Part shown: positions 52,822 to 63,039 of the stretch, in pieces | How the letters are laid out: every line of letters starts with the position of its first letter | How positions within the stretch are numbered: position 1 is the first letter of the stretch | Assembly (NCBI RefSeq): GCF_004421185.1 | Contig: NZ_LXQB01000011.1 | Coordinates: forward strand, 20,464 to 84,463 | Reading direction: 5' to 3' | Source of the DNA: Methylacidiphilum sp. Yel | GTDB taxonomy: Bacteria > Verrucomicrobiota > Verrucomicrobiia > Methylacidiphilales > Methylacidiphilaceae | DNA: 64,000 nucleotides | Notes under the pieces: model-generated | Databases searched by the model: none | What the model saw: the letters and a program-made list of their open reading frames with translations, nothing else | What the model was told of the DNA's origin: nothing | Translations under genes and position numbers: made by a program

Positions 52822-55800
52822 TCAAACATCCTGAAATAGTTCAATCATCTTCTTAAGATGCACCGAAACAAGAAATACTTTCACCTGAGAAGGTTCAATT
52901 TGCAAAAGTTTACAGAGGGCTTTTCGATAAAGCATAAGTTGACAGTGGTATTTTTTCGCCAGCTCATGCAGACCCTCTAGAGAAAAAACTAAATCAGTCT
53001 TAAAATCATAAATTTCACAGCTGATTCCTTTGTCTGACCCTACTTTCAGATGAACTCTATCAAATGAGCCTTTTATCCAAAGCCCCTCGACTTCAAGGCA
53101 AAAGTTTCTTTCTATCCAAATGTCAATATCCTCAGGCGGAGTAAATATTTTTCGAATCTCTGGAGTCTGCAAACACTCCAAAACATCTTGAAATGGATTT
53201 CTTTCTGTGTCTTTTCCTTTATATTCTAAGGCTAACTTTTGTAAAGATTGAACGAACGGATCGGTTAGTCTCTCTAGGCGTCCAAACAACCCGTGAATTT
53301 TTCGACCATACTCTTTATTCTTTTCTCTTTCTAAATTAAAAAGGAAAGAAAGACTTTTATTTTGAGTTTGCTTTTCAAATAATGAAGGAGAAATAAAATT
53401 GTCTCTTCGAATTGGTCTAGGCAAAAAGAGAAGATCCTGGCTTGAGCAACCGATGGAGGCTTTTTGGATTTGATTTCCTTTTTTTTCCTGCGGAATCCAA
53501 TTTCTTTTACCCGATTCAAAAAGGGTAAGCAAAGGAAAATCATCAAAAAAATATTTTTCTTCTTCCTCTTTGCTATTCAATCCTTCTATGAGAAAATCTT
53601 GCCAATAAATTACTCTTTTTTTAGAAGATTTTTTCCATTCCCCTTCTTTCATTTCTCCAACAATATACAATCCTTGCCTAGCTCGAGTCATAGCGACGTA
53701 GAGAAGGGAGATTTTTTCTAACGCTTCTTCTCCTACCAGCTTTTTATATACAGCCTTCAAGTTTGGAACTTTTTCAATAACTTCTCTTTTAGGAAGGAAA
53801 AAAATTCTTTTTTCTTTTTCTGGCGACTGATACATAATAGGTTGGTCTCTAGGCTGATTCATCGCTATTTTATATGAGCCTTTGAGTTCAGTAATAAGGA
53901 CAACATCAAATTCAAGTCCTTTGGCGCTATGTACTGTTCTTATTTGAATGGAAGAGGGATCATCACAAATCGGTATGGAATAGTTTTTAAAATAGTCTAA
54001 AAATAAATCGCAATCCCTGCTTCCGGTAGTATCGAAAGATTGACAAATTCGAAAAATCATAGCCATTCTCTCTTTATGAAAGTCATCCAATTGTATTTTT
54101 TTTTCTAAAACGGCAAAGAGCCAGGAAGCCACCTCCAAAAACCCTCCCATAAAAAGTTTTTCCCAAATATTTTTCCTCCACGATTCTTCTCTAAAAATGT
54201 CTCCCAGAGGGCTAGCCTGTAACCATCCTAAGGCCAAAGAATCGTTGGGATGAGCAATGGATTGAACCAAAGCAGAAAAAAATTTCGCTAATCTGTTATC
54301 TTTTCCTGGATATATTTTTCCTTCTAAGGAGACCTTAAGGGTAGAGCATGTAGATAAATAGTGAAAAATATCTGCTGCTTCCTTATTGGTTTGGACAAGT
54401 ATGGCGCAACTTAACTTTTTTTCTTGTGGTTTGATTTCATCAATCAATAACCTTTTTATTGCTTCGAATCGAAGCATAGAGGTGTTAGTAACTACTTGCT
54501 CGGCTTGTTTTTCCTCTATTTCCTCATTGGAAGCATTTTCTAGGCTAAAATCCTTTTCTTTCGACGGTTCTTTGACACACAACAAACAACCATAACCCTC
54601 AAGCTTCCTCTCAAAACAATCTTGAATAGTCCACCTTTTTTTCCAGATTTCCACACATTCTGGGAAAAGCTCTTCAATCAGTTCAAAGTTTCCAAAAAGC
54701 CTATTGACCATATCCAGAATAGCCCCTGCAGATCTTCTTGAGCCTTTCAGCTCCTGCTTTTCCAAGTGAAAAAGAGAAACGATCGAATCAATTAACTCCC
54801 CACAGGCTCCTCTCCAACCATAAATGGATTGTTTTGGATCGCCGACACAGAAAAAAGATCGAGATCCATCATCGTTTTGTAAGAGTTCATCAACAAAAAG
54901 TTTGATCACTTTCCATTGTAACAGACTTGTATCCTGAAATTCATCGATTAAAAAATGGTCCCATTTTTTGTCCAGATTAAAAAAAAATGGGTTGGGTAGA
55001 TCTAATCCAAAGGCTTCTAGGATAACCCTCGGCATATCCTCAAAAGAAAGAACCGCAGCTGTCTTTATCTTCTTGCGATAATGCCTATCATAGAGCTGTA
55101 GTAGTTGAGCAATGCCTCGAGTTCGTTCATGAGATTTTTCAAGAAAAAAAGCAATGGTTAGCTCTGCAAGCTTTCCCAATGACAGGGCTAAGGGAGAGCT
55201 AAGGTTATATTTTTTACGGTCTAAAGTCAACTGAAAGCATTGACGCAAATCAGGATCGTAAGCCTTTAAAAGATTTTGGTACAGTGTAGGAAAAGAACGG
55301 ATATTTTTTTTCTGTTCATCCCACAGCCTCGTAGGGATTCCCTCGGTTTTCAATAAATTCTCGATATGAGCGATGAGAGAAAGAAAATCCTCATTTAGCG
55401 TTATTTCTTTGATATTATAGAAAAGATTTGGGGCTCCCCAATACTCTACTTGTGGAAAATCTTGAAAAAAAGGATAATATTTTTCTACCAATGCTAAATA
55501 TTTGGAAAATACATTTTTAAGATCTTCTCCCCCAAATACTTGTTCGAATGCTTCCACAATAGAATCATCTAATGTTTCTGAATTTAGTACGTTCCAAAGG
55601 ATTTCTTCACGAAGTTTTAATTGTTGGAAATCATCCAATAAAGAGAAGTTAACAAAGGTGGCTCTTTTCTCTGGTGGAATATGATTAAGGAGCTTATAGA
55701 AAAAGGAATCGATGGTTTCAAAATGAAGATAAGGTAAATGATCAATTAATGTTTTTAAGGTAAGAATTGCTTTTAAACGATGAGGAGAAACCAGCTTTTC

Positions 55801-56007
55801 TTCACAGGCTTCAGAAAGGATTTGCTGAGCTAGAATCGAGAATAGGCGATCAACTATTTCTTGCGCTGCTTTTCTTGTAAAAGTGATAATAACAACTGTA
55901 GTGGGTGGAATGCCCCTAAATAAAAGGTCAATGGCTCGCTTCACAAGCTTATAGGTTTTACCCACTCCAGCCGAAGCCAGTACAATCAAATGCCCTGGTT
56001 TTTCCAT
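52822..56007 (-). CDS. addA: AddA/RecB-type helicase-nuclease subunit
   Basis: This is the helicase and nuclease subunit of a double-strand-break resection complex. Helicase motifs: ASAGVGKTYKLVKRAIDLLF (residues 11-30), DEFQDTSLLQW, CVGDPKQSIYGWRGA, TVHSAKGLEFDVVLI, and YVAMTRARQGLYI. The C-terminal nuclease domain contains CEIYDFKTDLVF, a PD-(D/E)XK motif with the expected Asp and Lys. At 1061 residues it is in the AddA/RecB range. It starts two bases after addB, so they form an operon. The complex would feed RecA-dependent repair. No recD gene is present, favouring AddAB over RecBCD. Confidence 0.85.
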   Translation of the reverse strand: MEKPGHLIVLASAGVGKTYKLVKRAIDLLFRGIPPTTVVIITFTRKAAQEIVDRLFSILAQQILSEACEEKLVSPHRLKAILTLKTLIDHLPYLHFETIDSFFYKLLNHIPPEKRATFVNFSLLDDFQQLKLREEILWNVLNSETLDDSIVEAFEQVFGGEDLKNVFSKYLALVEKYYPFFQDFPQVEYWGAPNLFYNIKEITLNEDFLSLIAHIENLLKTEGIPTRLWDEQKKNIRSFPTLYQNLLKAYDPDLRQCFQLTLDRKKYNLSSPLALSLGKLAELTIAFFLEKSHERTRGIAQLLQLYDRHYRKKIKTAAVLSFEDMPRVILEAFGLDLPNPFFFNLDKKWDHFLIDEFQDTSLLQWKVIKLFVDELLQNDDGSRSFFCVGDPKQSIYGWRGACGELIDSIVSLFHLEKQELKGSRRSAGAILDMVNRLFGNFELIEELFPECVEIWKKRWTIQDCFERKLEGYGCLLCVKEPSKEKDFSLENASNEEIEEKQAEQVVTNTSMLRFEAIKRLLIDEIKPQEKKLSCAILVQTNKEAADIFHYLSTCSTLKVSLEGKIYPGKDNRLAKFFSALVQSIAHPNDSLALGWLQASPLGDIFREESWRKNIWEKLFMGGFLEVASWLFAVLEKKIQLDDFHKERMAMIFRICQSFDTTGSRDCDLFLDYFKNYSIPICDDPSSIQIRTVHSAKGLEFDVVLITELKGSYKIAMNQPRDQPIMYQSPEKEKRIFFLPKREVIEKVPNLKAVYKKLVGEEALEKISLLYVAMTRARQGLYIVGEMKEGEWKKSSKKRVIYWQDFLIEGLNSKEEEEKYFFDDFPLLTLFESGKRNWIPQEKKGNQIQKASIGCSSQDLLFLPRPIRRDNFISPSLFEKQTQNKSLSFLFNLEREKNKEYGRKIHGLFGRLERLTDPFVQSLQKLALEYKGKDTERNPFQDVLECLQTPEIRKIFTPPEDIDIWIERNFCLEVEGLWIKGSFDRVHLKVGSDKGISCEIYDFKTDLVFSLEGLHELAKKYHCQLMLYRKALCKLLQIEPSQVKVFLVSVHLKKMIELFQDV

Positions 56008-56009
56008 TT

Positions 56010-58808
56010 TTAAAACTCTGTCCTAGTAGAGCCAGAAAAAGAAGAAGCAGCAAAAAATTCTTCCGGATTCTTATCAAACCAAAAATCCCATGGAGCATAC
56101 TGCCAGAGGACTGCCTTTGGGTTGGGAGGCCAGAATTTATTCTCTTTTATTGCTCTAATGATCCGACGGATGGCATCCATGCTTTCTTCTAAAAAATTGG
56201 ACTTATCCTCTGGCCAAAACCATAACCGGCTGTTGTCTTCTACTTTAGACAGGAAATAAAAAGCAGCAAGGATATGTTTTCCTAATCCCATTGATTGGAC
56301 CCCATAATAATAAGCAGGCAGTTGGAAATTTACCCAACGCCATCGTTTTCCCCCTGAAAAAAAATAGGCCTCGGCGGGAGGTTGCTCTTCTTTTCCTCCT
56401 CTTGAAATGGATAGATGACTGCTAAAAGGATCCTTCTTTATGCCCATGCCAAAAGTTTTGTAATCGATGATCACCACATTTTCCTCTCCTATGTAATCTA
56501 TACGATCGATCCGTCCTCGAATGTTGAGTCCTTCTATTTGAAGTTCAAATTCCTTCTCTACATCGATAATCTCTGCTCCTTGGTTCCTCCAATCAGCTTG
56601 AAATAATGAGAAGGCCTTTAATCGCTGAGCTAATGCCTTTTGTTGAAGCTGAAGGCCAATAGTACGTTTTTTCCCAAACCTCTCAGTGAACTCTGCTTCC
56701 AGTTGTGACTCTAGAAAGGCATAAATTTGTTCTGGATCATTCCACCTCCTTGCTTCGGTATCTTTACCGAAAGCTCCTAAAACCTTATGTATTAGACTTC
56801 CAAAAACAGATTCATCCATTTCCCCTTTGGGTAGCGTGACTGGTTGCCAATGCATTTTATGCTTTAAATAAAAATAAAAGGGACAGTTTAAATAATCATT
56901 TAAGGCACTGACAGAAAGACTTTCTAAAGAGAAGGGCAGATCAAAGGGAATTTGTAACAGAAAACAACTTTTTGTTTTCGGCTTGGGACTGGTTTTGGAA
57001 GGAAGAGTTGTAAAAAGCAAAGCAGTTCGAGCAGCCAGTTCCTTTTCGTCAACTTTGAAAAGAAGTCTTGAAGGCAACAAATTTTCTCCTTCATGACTTG
57101 TTTTAGATAAAAAAATATCTATTCTGCCTCTTTTGCTGAGTCGCTCCACAAGAGTCTGAAGTATCACCATGTCTCTTGAAAGACGACTTTCTATGGTCTT
57201 CAGACCCAATTGCTTTCTGACCTTTTCGGTCAAAATACAATTAGACTCTAAAGCCTTTGGGATATCCCCTTCTTGGAAGCCAGCTAAAATAAGATAAGAG
57301 GCATCGTCATAGAGCAATTCTAGCCATCCTTTAAGTTCTAATTTCTGGCCTTCTTCGGTTAAAAACAGCCTTTCTTCCTTCATTGCCTCTAGAAACAGGG
57401 ATAAAAAGGCTTCACAGCTAGAAAAAATATTAAAAGAAGCCAAACGGTTAAACTGATTGAGAGATCCAACAAGAAAAGCACTAAATTTTTCCAATTGTTC
57501 ATCTAAAAGCGAAGAGAAATTTTCTATGGCTTCAGAGAAAAAACTTAAAAGGGCTTTGGGCCAATGTTTCGATTGGAGTTTGACAAGAAAGTCATTCAAA
57601 AGCAAAAAGGCTTCTTTGAACGAATCCTCAGAAGGATTCCTTTCTATAAAATCACTTAGAGTGGATGGAATATAGGCATTGACAAAAGCATCAAGGTTGC
57701 CCAAAAACGCATCGGCTTGATCCTGTTGTTTTATTTGAAGCCAGGCATAAAACAACGGATTGCGGACAAACTTTGTTATGGTTGCTAGAGAAGGCTCTTT
57801 GAGTATTTCTTTCAAAAGGAAAAAAAAATCGAAAAAGGGGCTCTCGACATAAGAAAGTCCAGAAAAATTAAAAAATGGAATGCATTTTTGCTTCAACTGG
57901 AAAGTAAGCAGCTTAGTCAATTGATTTCTGCATATTCCAATTGTTGTAGCTTCGTTGCTGTTCACAGTAGAAACAAGCTCAATGATTTCCTCAACCATTG
58001 CCGTTTCATCCGCATGCAAATGAATACATTGCTCTGGTAGAGCTAAGACTGTTTGCTGCCAAAGGCTTTCCAGTGGCCTGCCTTTGGCATCAAAATACTG
58101 AGAATATTTTTCTGTTACGGGAAGCAGCACATCAGCAGTTGATGGTTCTTTCAACTTTTCAAGAAACTGCAATGCCAAAGGATGAGGATCAAGACAGCCT
58201 GCAATGACTACTTTTTCAATCTTTGAAGGAAGTTTTGGATTTTTTAATAACTGCTGTTTGCGCCAAAAAGGATCGATAAAACCTAATCGATCCATTCTTT
58301 CTAAATATATCGATTCCAGCACGCCAATCTCTTCGAAAAAATTATCTTCCACAAAAGCCGCTAGATCTTTCAAAACCAAAGATTTCTCTGCTAGTTCTTC
58401 TTGTGTTTTGCTAAGAATTGTTGCAAAAGAAAGAAGACTTTCAAAGTCTCTATTTTCTTTTAACCATTGCCCACAGCTCCCTTTTTCAATAGCTTCAACC
58501 AATGCATTGATCCAAAAGATCTTCTTTTGCAAAGGAGTAGGTTCGACTTTATGATCAAGTTGATAATCCGGATGATTCTCAAAAAGACCCATGGGGGTGA
58601 TGATGATGGGAGAAAGAAAACTATCCCCAAGACGCATCTTAAGGGCCCGATGAAGCATTTTCCCAGATAGGGTAGTAGGAACGATCACAAGACAGTCTGA
58701 AAGGTCAAAAAATCCAAAAGAATTTTTACTATTTTGAGAAGTAATCCACTGAGCAACAAGAAGAGGGAAAGGATCCTGCCAACCAAGGAAATGGCATTCA
58801 AAATCCAT
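56010..58808 (-). CDS. addB: AddB-type helicase-nuclease partner subunit
   Basis: This is a 932-residue partner of AddA. The N-terminal half is a helicase-like fold without an intact Walker A (LSDCLVIVPTTLSGKMLHRA). The C-terminal half has the PD-(D/E)XK nuclease segment, GRIDRIDYIGEENVVIIDYK followed by T. AddB of Bacillus holds an iron-sulfur cluster with one Cys before the nuclease motif and three near its end. Here the first could be NCPFYFYLKHK, but the C-terminal region has no Cys (WQYAPWDFWF where the triplet is expected), so the cluster appears absent. It is immediately upstream of addA. The family assignment rests mainly on the nuclease motif and the neighbour. Confidence 0.75.
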   Translation of the reverse strand: MDFECHFLGWQDPFPLLVAQWITSQNSKNSFGFFDLSDCLVIVPTTLSGKMLHRALKMRLGDSFLSPIIITPMGLFENHPDYQLDHKVEPTPLQKKIFWINALVEAIEKGSCGQWLKENRDFESLLSFATILSKTQEELAEKSLVLKDLAAFVEDNFFEEIGVLESIYLERMDRLGFIDPFWRKQQLLKNPKLPSKIEKVVIAGCLDPHPLALQFLEKLKEPSTADVLLPVTEKYSQYFDAKGRPLESLWQQTVLALPEQCIHLHADETAMVEEIIELVSTVNSNEATTIGICRNQLTKLLTFQLKQKCIPFFNFSGLSYVESPFFDFFFLLKEILKEPSLATITKFVRNPLFYAWLQIKQQDQADAFLGNLDAFVNAYIPSTLSDFIERNPSEDSFKEAFLLLNDFLVKLQSKHWPKALLSFFSEAIENFSSLLDEQLEKFSAFLVGSLNQFNRLASFNIFSSCEAFLSLFLEAMKEERLFLTEEGQKLELKGWLELLYDDASYLILAGFQEGDIPKALESNCILTEKVRKQLGLKTIESRLSRDMVILQTLVERLSKRGRIDIFLSKTSHEGENLLPSRLLFKVDEKELAARTALLFTTLPSKTSPKPKTKSCFLLQIPFDLPFSLESLSVSALNDYLNCPFYFYLKHKMHWQPVTLPKGEMDESVFGSLIHKVLGAFGKDTEARRWNDPEQIYAFLESQLEAEFTERFGKKRTIGLQLQQKALAQRLKAFSLFQADWRNQGAEIIDVEKEFELQIEGLNIRGRIDRIDYIGEENVVIIDYKTFGMGIKKDPFSSHLSISRGGKEEQPPAEAYFFSGGKRWRWVNFQLPAYYYGVQSMGLGKHILAAFYFLSKVEDNSRLWFWPEDKSNFLEESMDAIRRIIRAIKENKFWPPNPKAVLWQYAPWDFWFDKNPEEFFAASSFSGSTRTEF

Positions 58809-58951
58809 TTTTTAATTCTAACTATTTACTGTTGCGACTACCAGTAAAAAGATATCTAGGAAAAATCAAACAAAGGAATAGACTTAAAACTTGATTTTTT
58901 AATGCTTCCGCCTCATTTTTAGACTACTTATCTTTTTTTAAAATAGAAACT

Positions 58952-59024
<73 letters not shown>

Positions 59025-59201
59025 CATTCTCTAATGCACTCTCCAATCCTAACCCTAGACGGCTATCCCCCAATACCTCTTAAAGCTATTTGCTAGCGTA
59101 TGAGAATAAAAATAATTACCATTCGAATAACCAAATCCCTAGATAGAGCCTAAGAAAAATTGCTCAAGAAAGCTTCTCTATCGAGGATCGAACATTCTGC
59201 T

Positions 59202-60272
59202 TTACTTTTTAGAAATGATATAAAGTAAGGCCGTATCCAAAATCATCCAGAGGAGAGATAAGATAAGGACAATTTCCACAGCAATAAAGAAATTCGTCGC
59301 AATAAATTCCCTGGCAGAATTATAAGATTGTTCGACCCTATCCAACTTCACTTTTACCGCCGAAGCAATATCATCGATATCAAATTCCTTTTCTACATAT
59401 TTATAAATCGTTCGTAGATGCCAATCGGATGCTATCTGGTTTACATTAGCAAAAACCGAATAGATTGATTCAACAATTGAAAGCTTATCTTGCACAAAAT
59501 TCATGCCTTCTTCAGAAAATTTCTGATATCTTTGCGGCATCATCCAAAATTTATACCAAGGAGGCAGATGAGCTAGAATAGATTGCACTTTATCCAGTTC
59601 TCTATCCAATAAAAAATTATAAGAAAGTAAATTCCAATAAAGAGCATATACCAACCGTATAATGTTCAAGATTACTTGAGATTCGTAAGAAGAAATGACA
59701 GCTCCGAACCGTTTAATCAAAATTAGTTCATTTTCATAATAGCCAAAATTGATTAGCTTTTCATTTTCCATAACAAATTGGGATAAGCTATCGTAATTGG
59801 CTTCACCAGATACTATGCCATAAAGTTTCTTGTAATGCTGTTCTAGAAATTTTTCTGCGTCTTTTACACTCCCTGGTTCTAAAGAAAATACAGGAAATAG
59901 ATCTAATTCCTCCAGCCGATAGACATACTGATAACTGGCAAAGACCTTAGCTTGCTCAATCAAACTGTTGACAAAAGTTTTAACCCAAGACAATATGCCC
60001 ATTGAACCCACACTGATCGATTTCACTTCCGTTGCAAAGAATGTGAGAAAACCCATTTCGGCTTCCATTGGAAAAGATACTTCAATTAGACCAACACCAA
60101 ACTTATAGATTTGGGTAACCACTTGAGCTTTTGCCGTCATTTTGTCTTTAAAGGCAATAAGTTGCGTGGTTCTTGCTGAAATTTCTTTGACTATTCTATT
60201 AGCTTCCTCGCCTCCAAACTCAAGTTCTAAGCCTAAATCAAAAGGAATAAGAATGGAAACCTCCGATTTCAT
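59202..60272 (-). CDS. C-terminally membrane-anchored protein, possibly RMD1/DUF155-like
   Basis: Function is unknown. I prefer ATG 60272 (MKSEVSILIPFDLGLELEF), giving 356 residues; a frame from 60335 adds a hydrophobic 21-residue leader. The only clear membrane segments are at the C-terminus (FFIAVEIVLILSLLWMILDT). The soluble part has YKFGVGLIEVSFP in the first third and long helices with ELDKVQSILAHLPPWYKFW and SDWHLRTIYKYVEKEFD. The general order, a strand-rich YxFGxGxIxV segment followed by helices and a terminal membrane anchor, reminds me of the RMD1/YagE (DUF155) family, but I see no decisive motif. It starts 69 bases after the stop of the next minus-strand gene. Confidence 0.5.
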   Translation of the reverse strand: MKSEVSILIPFDLGLELEFGGEEANRIVKEISARTTQLIAFKDKMTAKAQVVTQIYKFGVGLIEVSFPMEAEMGFLTFFATEVKSISVGSMGILSWVKTFVNSLIEQAKVFASYQYVYRLEELDLFPVFSLEPGSVKDAEKFLEQHYKKLYGIVSGEANYDSLSQFVMENEKLINFGYYENELILIKRFGAVISSYESQVILNIIRLVYALYWNLLSYNFLLDRELDKVQSILAHLPPWYKFWMMPQRYQKFSEEGMNFVQDKLSIVESIYSVFANVNQIASDWHLRTIYKYVEKEFDIDDIASAVKVKLDRVEQSYNSAREFIATNFFIAVEIVLILSLLWMILDTALLYIISKK

Positions 60273-60341
60273 AATTGAAAATAACAACAGGAGTTCTAAA
60301 AATATACTCCAGTATAAAGAAAAATGGAAAAGCAATTGTAG

Positions 60342-61247
60342 TTACAAATCTAGGGGTAATTTGCCTTTCCAGCAGAAGACAGTGACAGAGAAAAGCTCCA
60401 GGGCAAAAGGCAAATAACCGAGATATCCTAAAAGAGGCATTTCAAATATTGGGAAAAACCCCAAAAAGGGAATATGATAGACCCATCTGGGATCTGAATT
60501 CCAATTCCATGTTTCCCAACATAATCCACAAATTAAGACGCCAATAGCCAAAGAGATAACTGCTCTCCATTCACCTTGATTTAAATCGCCAAAAAGAATC
60601 GATCTTTTTTTAAACTTCGCATTGAGTGGTTCTGTTAAAAAGAAGAGAAAAATCCAGCATAAAGGATAAAATATATGAGGAAAACATAAAAGAAGCAGAA
60701 GAAAGCCTAAGCCTAAAACAAAAATCAATCCTTTGGAAGGGACAGAAATTGCAGGACCCTTTTTTAAATTTTCAATCCATCTCCAATGCCTAACCCATTC
60801 AGAAGTGGTCAAAACAGCGGGTATAACGGTAGAAAAATTCAAAGAGGCAAACAAAAAATAACTAATAGGTCCAAACTTGTGAGAGCCTACATACTCCCAA
60901 TTTTGCATTCTGAGATTTATCCCTTCGAATAGCCACCAGAAAGGAATAGACAATAAAAAGAAAAAAAGATAAGAAAATCCAGCCCTTGTCAGAGGAGATA
61001 CTCCTCTTTTGATGACTAACATGCCATCGATCGTTAAAATGTATCCAACCCACAAAAAGAAAAAGAAATAATGGGTTCGAGCTCCTTCGAGGGTCTCATT
61101 CATAATCCAAGAAAAAGCCAAGAGGATGATTCCAATATAAAAATGGATCGCAGCCACAGCTTTAGCGCACTCCACTTTCATCTTTAAAAAACAAGAATTT
61201 AAAAAAAAAACCACAAAACCAATCAAAGGATCGCTATTGGTCTGCAC
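60342..61247 (-). CDS. Polytopic membrane protein, function unknown
   Basis: This is a 301-residue protein with about eight membrane segments rich in Phe, Leu and Trp. Conserved-looking polar stretches are LLSIPFWWLFEGINLRMQNW near the middle and GLCWETWNWNSDPRWVYHIP, followed by LGFFPIFEMPLLGYLGYLPF near the end. These aromatic segments resemble uncharacterised proteins found in several phyla, and remotely lycopene-cyclase-like membrane domains, but I cannot assign a function. Met23 (61181) is a more usual start and removes an odd N-terminal hydrophobic stretch. It lies one base after the TPR gene on the same strand, so they are probably co-transcribed. Confidence 0.6.
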   Translation of the reverse strand: MQTNSDPLIGFVVFFLNSCFLKMKVECAKAVAAIHFYIGIILLAFSWIMNETLEGARTHYFFFFLWVGYILTIDGMLVIKRGVSPLTRAGFSYLFFFLLSIPFWWLFEGINLRMQNWEYVGSHKFGPISYFLFASLNFSTVIPAVLTTSEWVRHWRWIENLKKGPAISVPSKGLIFVLGLGFLLLLLCFPHIFYPLCWIFLFFLTEPLNAKFKKRSILFGDLNQGEWRAVISLAIGVLICGLCWETWNWNSDPRWVYHIPFLGFFPIFEMPLLGYLGYLPFALELFSVTVFCWKGKLPLDL

Positions 61248-61248
61248 A

Positions 61249-63039
61249 CTACCGGCTCATTGTAGCCATCTTAAATCTTATTTGCTGGGCAAGACGAGGA
61301 TCCATACCTTCTAATTTTGACAAATCCTTATCCCTCTGGCTATAATCATGGAGATGATTTTCAAGAAAAACGAGATTGATTAATGGTCGAATATCACCAG
61401 GGAGGGATTTCTCAGCTAACCGCCACGCTTCAATTGCTTCAGGATAAAGGTGGAGTTCTTGATAGAGACAACCCAAGTTATACCATCCTATGCCAAAATC
61501 TGGATCTAGATTTACAGCTTCTTTGTATGCATTCATCGCTACCAATCTTTCTCCTGCTCTCTGACTGAGGACACCAAAATTAAACCATCCGTCTCGATCT
61601 TTTGGATTTAATTCTATGACGCGCATAAAACAAGCCCGAGCAAACTTTTCCTGCTCCATTTTCAACAACACAAGACCAAGGTTATACCACACGGCTCCAT
61701 TTGTAGGCTCCAAAAGACTCAGTTCCGTATAGGCTTCAGAAGCCTGCTCCCATTTGGAAAGTTCTCTATAAGAATCAGCCATTCCTACCCATGCCCGTAT
61801 AGATTGTGGATTTAATTTTGCCGCTTTTGTAAAGGCACTGATAGATTGTTCCCAGTGATGCATTTTTTGATAGATTTCACCCATTAAAATCCAGGCGCTA
61901 ACATGCCTGGGCCGATTTTCCACATAACTTTTCAGTTCTTCTACCGCTTTCTCGTATTGTCCAATTTTATACAAACATATTCCTAAAGGATAAGCAATTT
62001 CCTTCGAAAGGGCCCCTTCTTCTCGTGCCTGAAGCAATGCATCAATAGCGGGATTCCACTCCTTCCTCCCAATTAATATTTGGGCAAATAAAATCGAATA
62101 ATGATAATCAGAGGAATTCATGGCAATAGCTTTTCTGGCAGCAAAATCTGCCTTATCCCATAAAGATAACCTTAAATAATTTGCTGAGGCAGCGGCCCAG
62201 GCGACATCTAATTTTGGGTAGAGTTGAATCAAAATATCAGCGTTCTTTTCGATCTCATTTTTTTGAGTTCCCTGCCATAAATTTCTCCAATAAGTAGAAG
62301 AGGAGAGCAAGGGATTTTGCTCCCCTTTTTTCCTAATCGCTTCTAAGTTTTCTTGCCAAAAGGCAAACTCAACAAGCCGATCTGCTTTATTTAAGATTTC
62401 TAAAGGACCATCCAGCACTCTTACCCTAACTAAACTATTTTGAATGTCGATCCAATCAACAATTCCAATAGTTTGTCCTTTTTCATTAATGATGGGGCTA
62501 CCAAGCAACACGCTAGCGGTCGGGCCTGTAAAAAAAAGATGCTCGTTATCTTTCTCTGGCATTTCTTTTGGAACATATTTTGCAATTCTTCTAGGTTCTT
62601 CAGAGGTAGGGATAGGAATGTAAAATTCATTTCCACCATTCACAGGCCAACTTTCTCTCGAAACAATTCTTAGCGCCGAAAGGGATTTGCCTTCGACTTG
62701 AAGCAAGAGAAAATTTTTTTCTGGATCCTTCACAATCCATCCAACATATTGTACAGGTCGAAAATCCCATCTCTTTACTTCTTTAATCTTCCCTTCCCCA
62801 TTAAAACTATCAGATAAGGTCAGCACTTTCCCATCCGCGGATAGAACTATGCCTCTGATCCAATGAGTCATTCCATTGGAATCGGATAGAGAGAAATCGA
62901 CAATTCTTGAGGTCCAAAAATCAGAGTCAAAAGATGATTCTTCTTCTGACTTCAGGGTTGAAAAAGATAAGAAGCTCAAAACGAGATAAAAAGAAAAAAA
63001 ATAGGGCCAAGCATCAATACGAAAACAGGATAGTTTCAC
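61249..63039 (-). CDS. Secreted TPR protein with degenerate trypsin-like domain
   Basis: A signal peptide (residues 1-30, hydrophobic FFSFYLVLSFLSF) leads to a ~190-residue domain resembling a trypsin/HtrA fold (THWIRGIVLSADGKVLTLSD, then GSPIINEKGQTIGIV). At the position of the catalytic GNSGGP motif the sequence is SVLLGSPIIN, so the Ser is missing and the domain is probably inactive. About eight tetratricopeptide repeats fill residues 260-560 (for example AWILMGEIYQKMHHWEQSIS and WYNLGCLYQELHLYPEAIE). It is likely a periplasmic scaffold. The stop is immediately before the polytopic membrane protein gene. Confidence 0.7.
   Translation of the reverse strand: MKLSCFRIDAWPYFFSFYLVLSFLSFSTLKSEEESSFDSDFWTSRIVDFSLSDSNGMTHWIRGIVLSADGKVLTLSDSFNGEGKIKEVKRWDFRPVQYVGWIVKDPEKNFLLLQVEGKSLSALRIVSRESWPVNGGNEFYIPIPTSEEPRRIAKYVPKEMPEKDNEHLFFTGPTASVLLGSPIINEKGQTIGIVDWIDIQNSLVRVRVLDGPLEILNKADRLVEFAFWQENLEAIRKKGEQNPLLSSSTYWRNLWQGTQKNEIEKNADILIQLYPKLDVAWAAASANYLRLSLWDKADFAARKAIAMNSSDYHYSILFAQILIGRKEWNPAIDALLQAREEGALSKEIAYPLGICLYKIGQYEKAVEELKSYVENRPRHVSAWILMGEIYQKMHHWEQSISAFTKAAKLNPQSIRAWVGMADSYRELSKWEQASEAYTELSLLEPTNGAVWYNLGLVLLKMEQEKFARACFMRVIELNPKDRDGWFNFGVLSQRAGERLVAMNAYKEAVNLDPDFGIGWYNLGCLYQELHLYPEAIEAWRLAEKSLPGDIRPLINLVFLENHLHDYSQRDKDLSKLEGMDPRLAQQIRFKMATMSR

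Noticed and set aside
52348..52844. Two overlapping minus-strand frames after addA
   Set aside because: They overlap each other and addA in different frames, resemble no family and lack start signals; kept only as a note on the gap.
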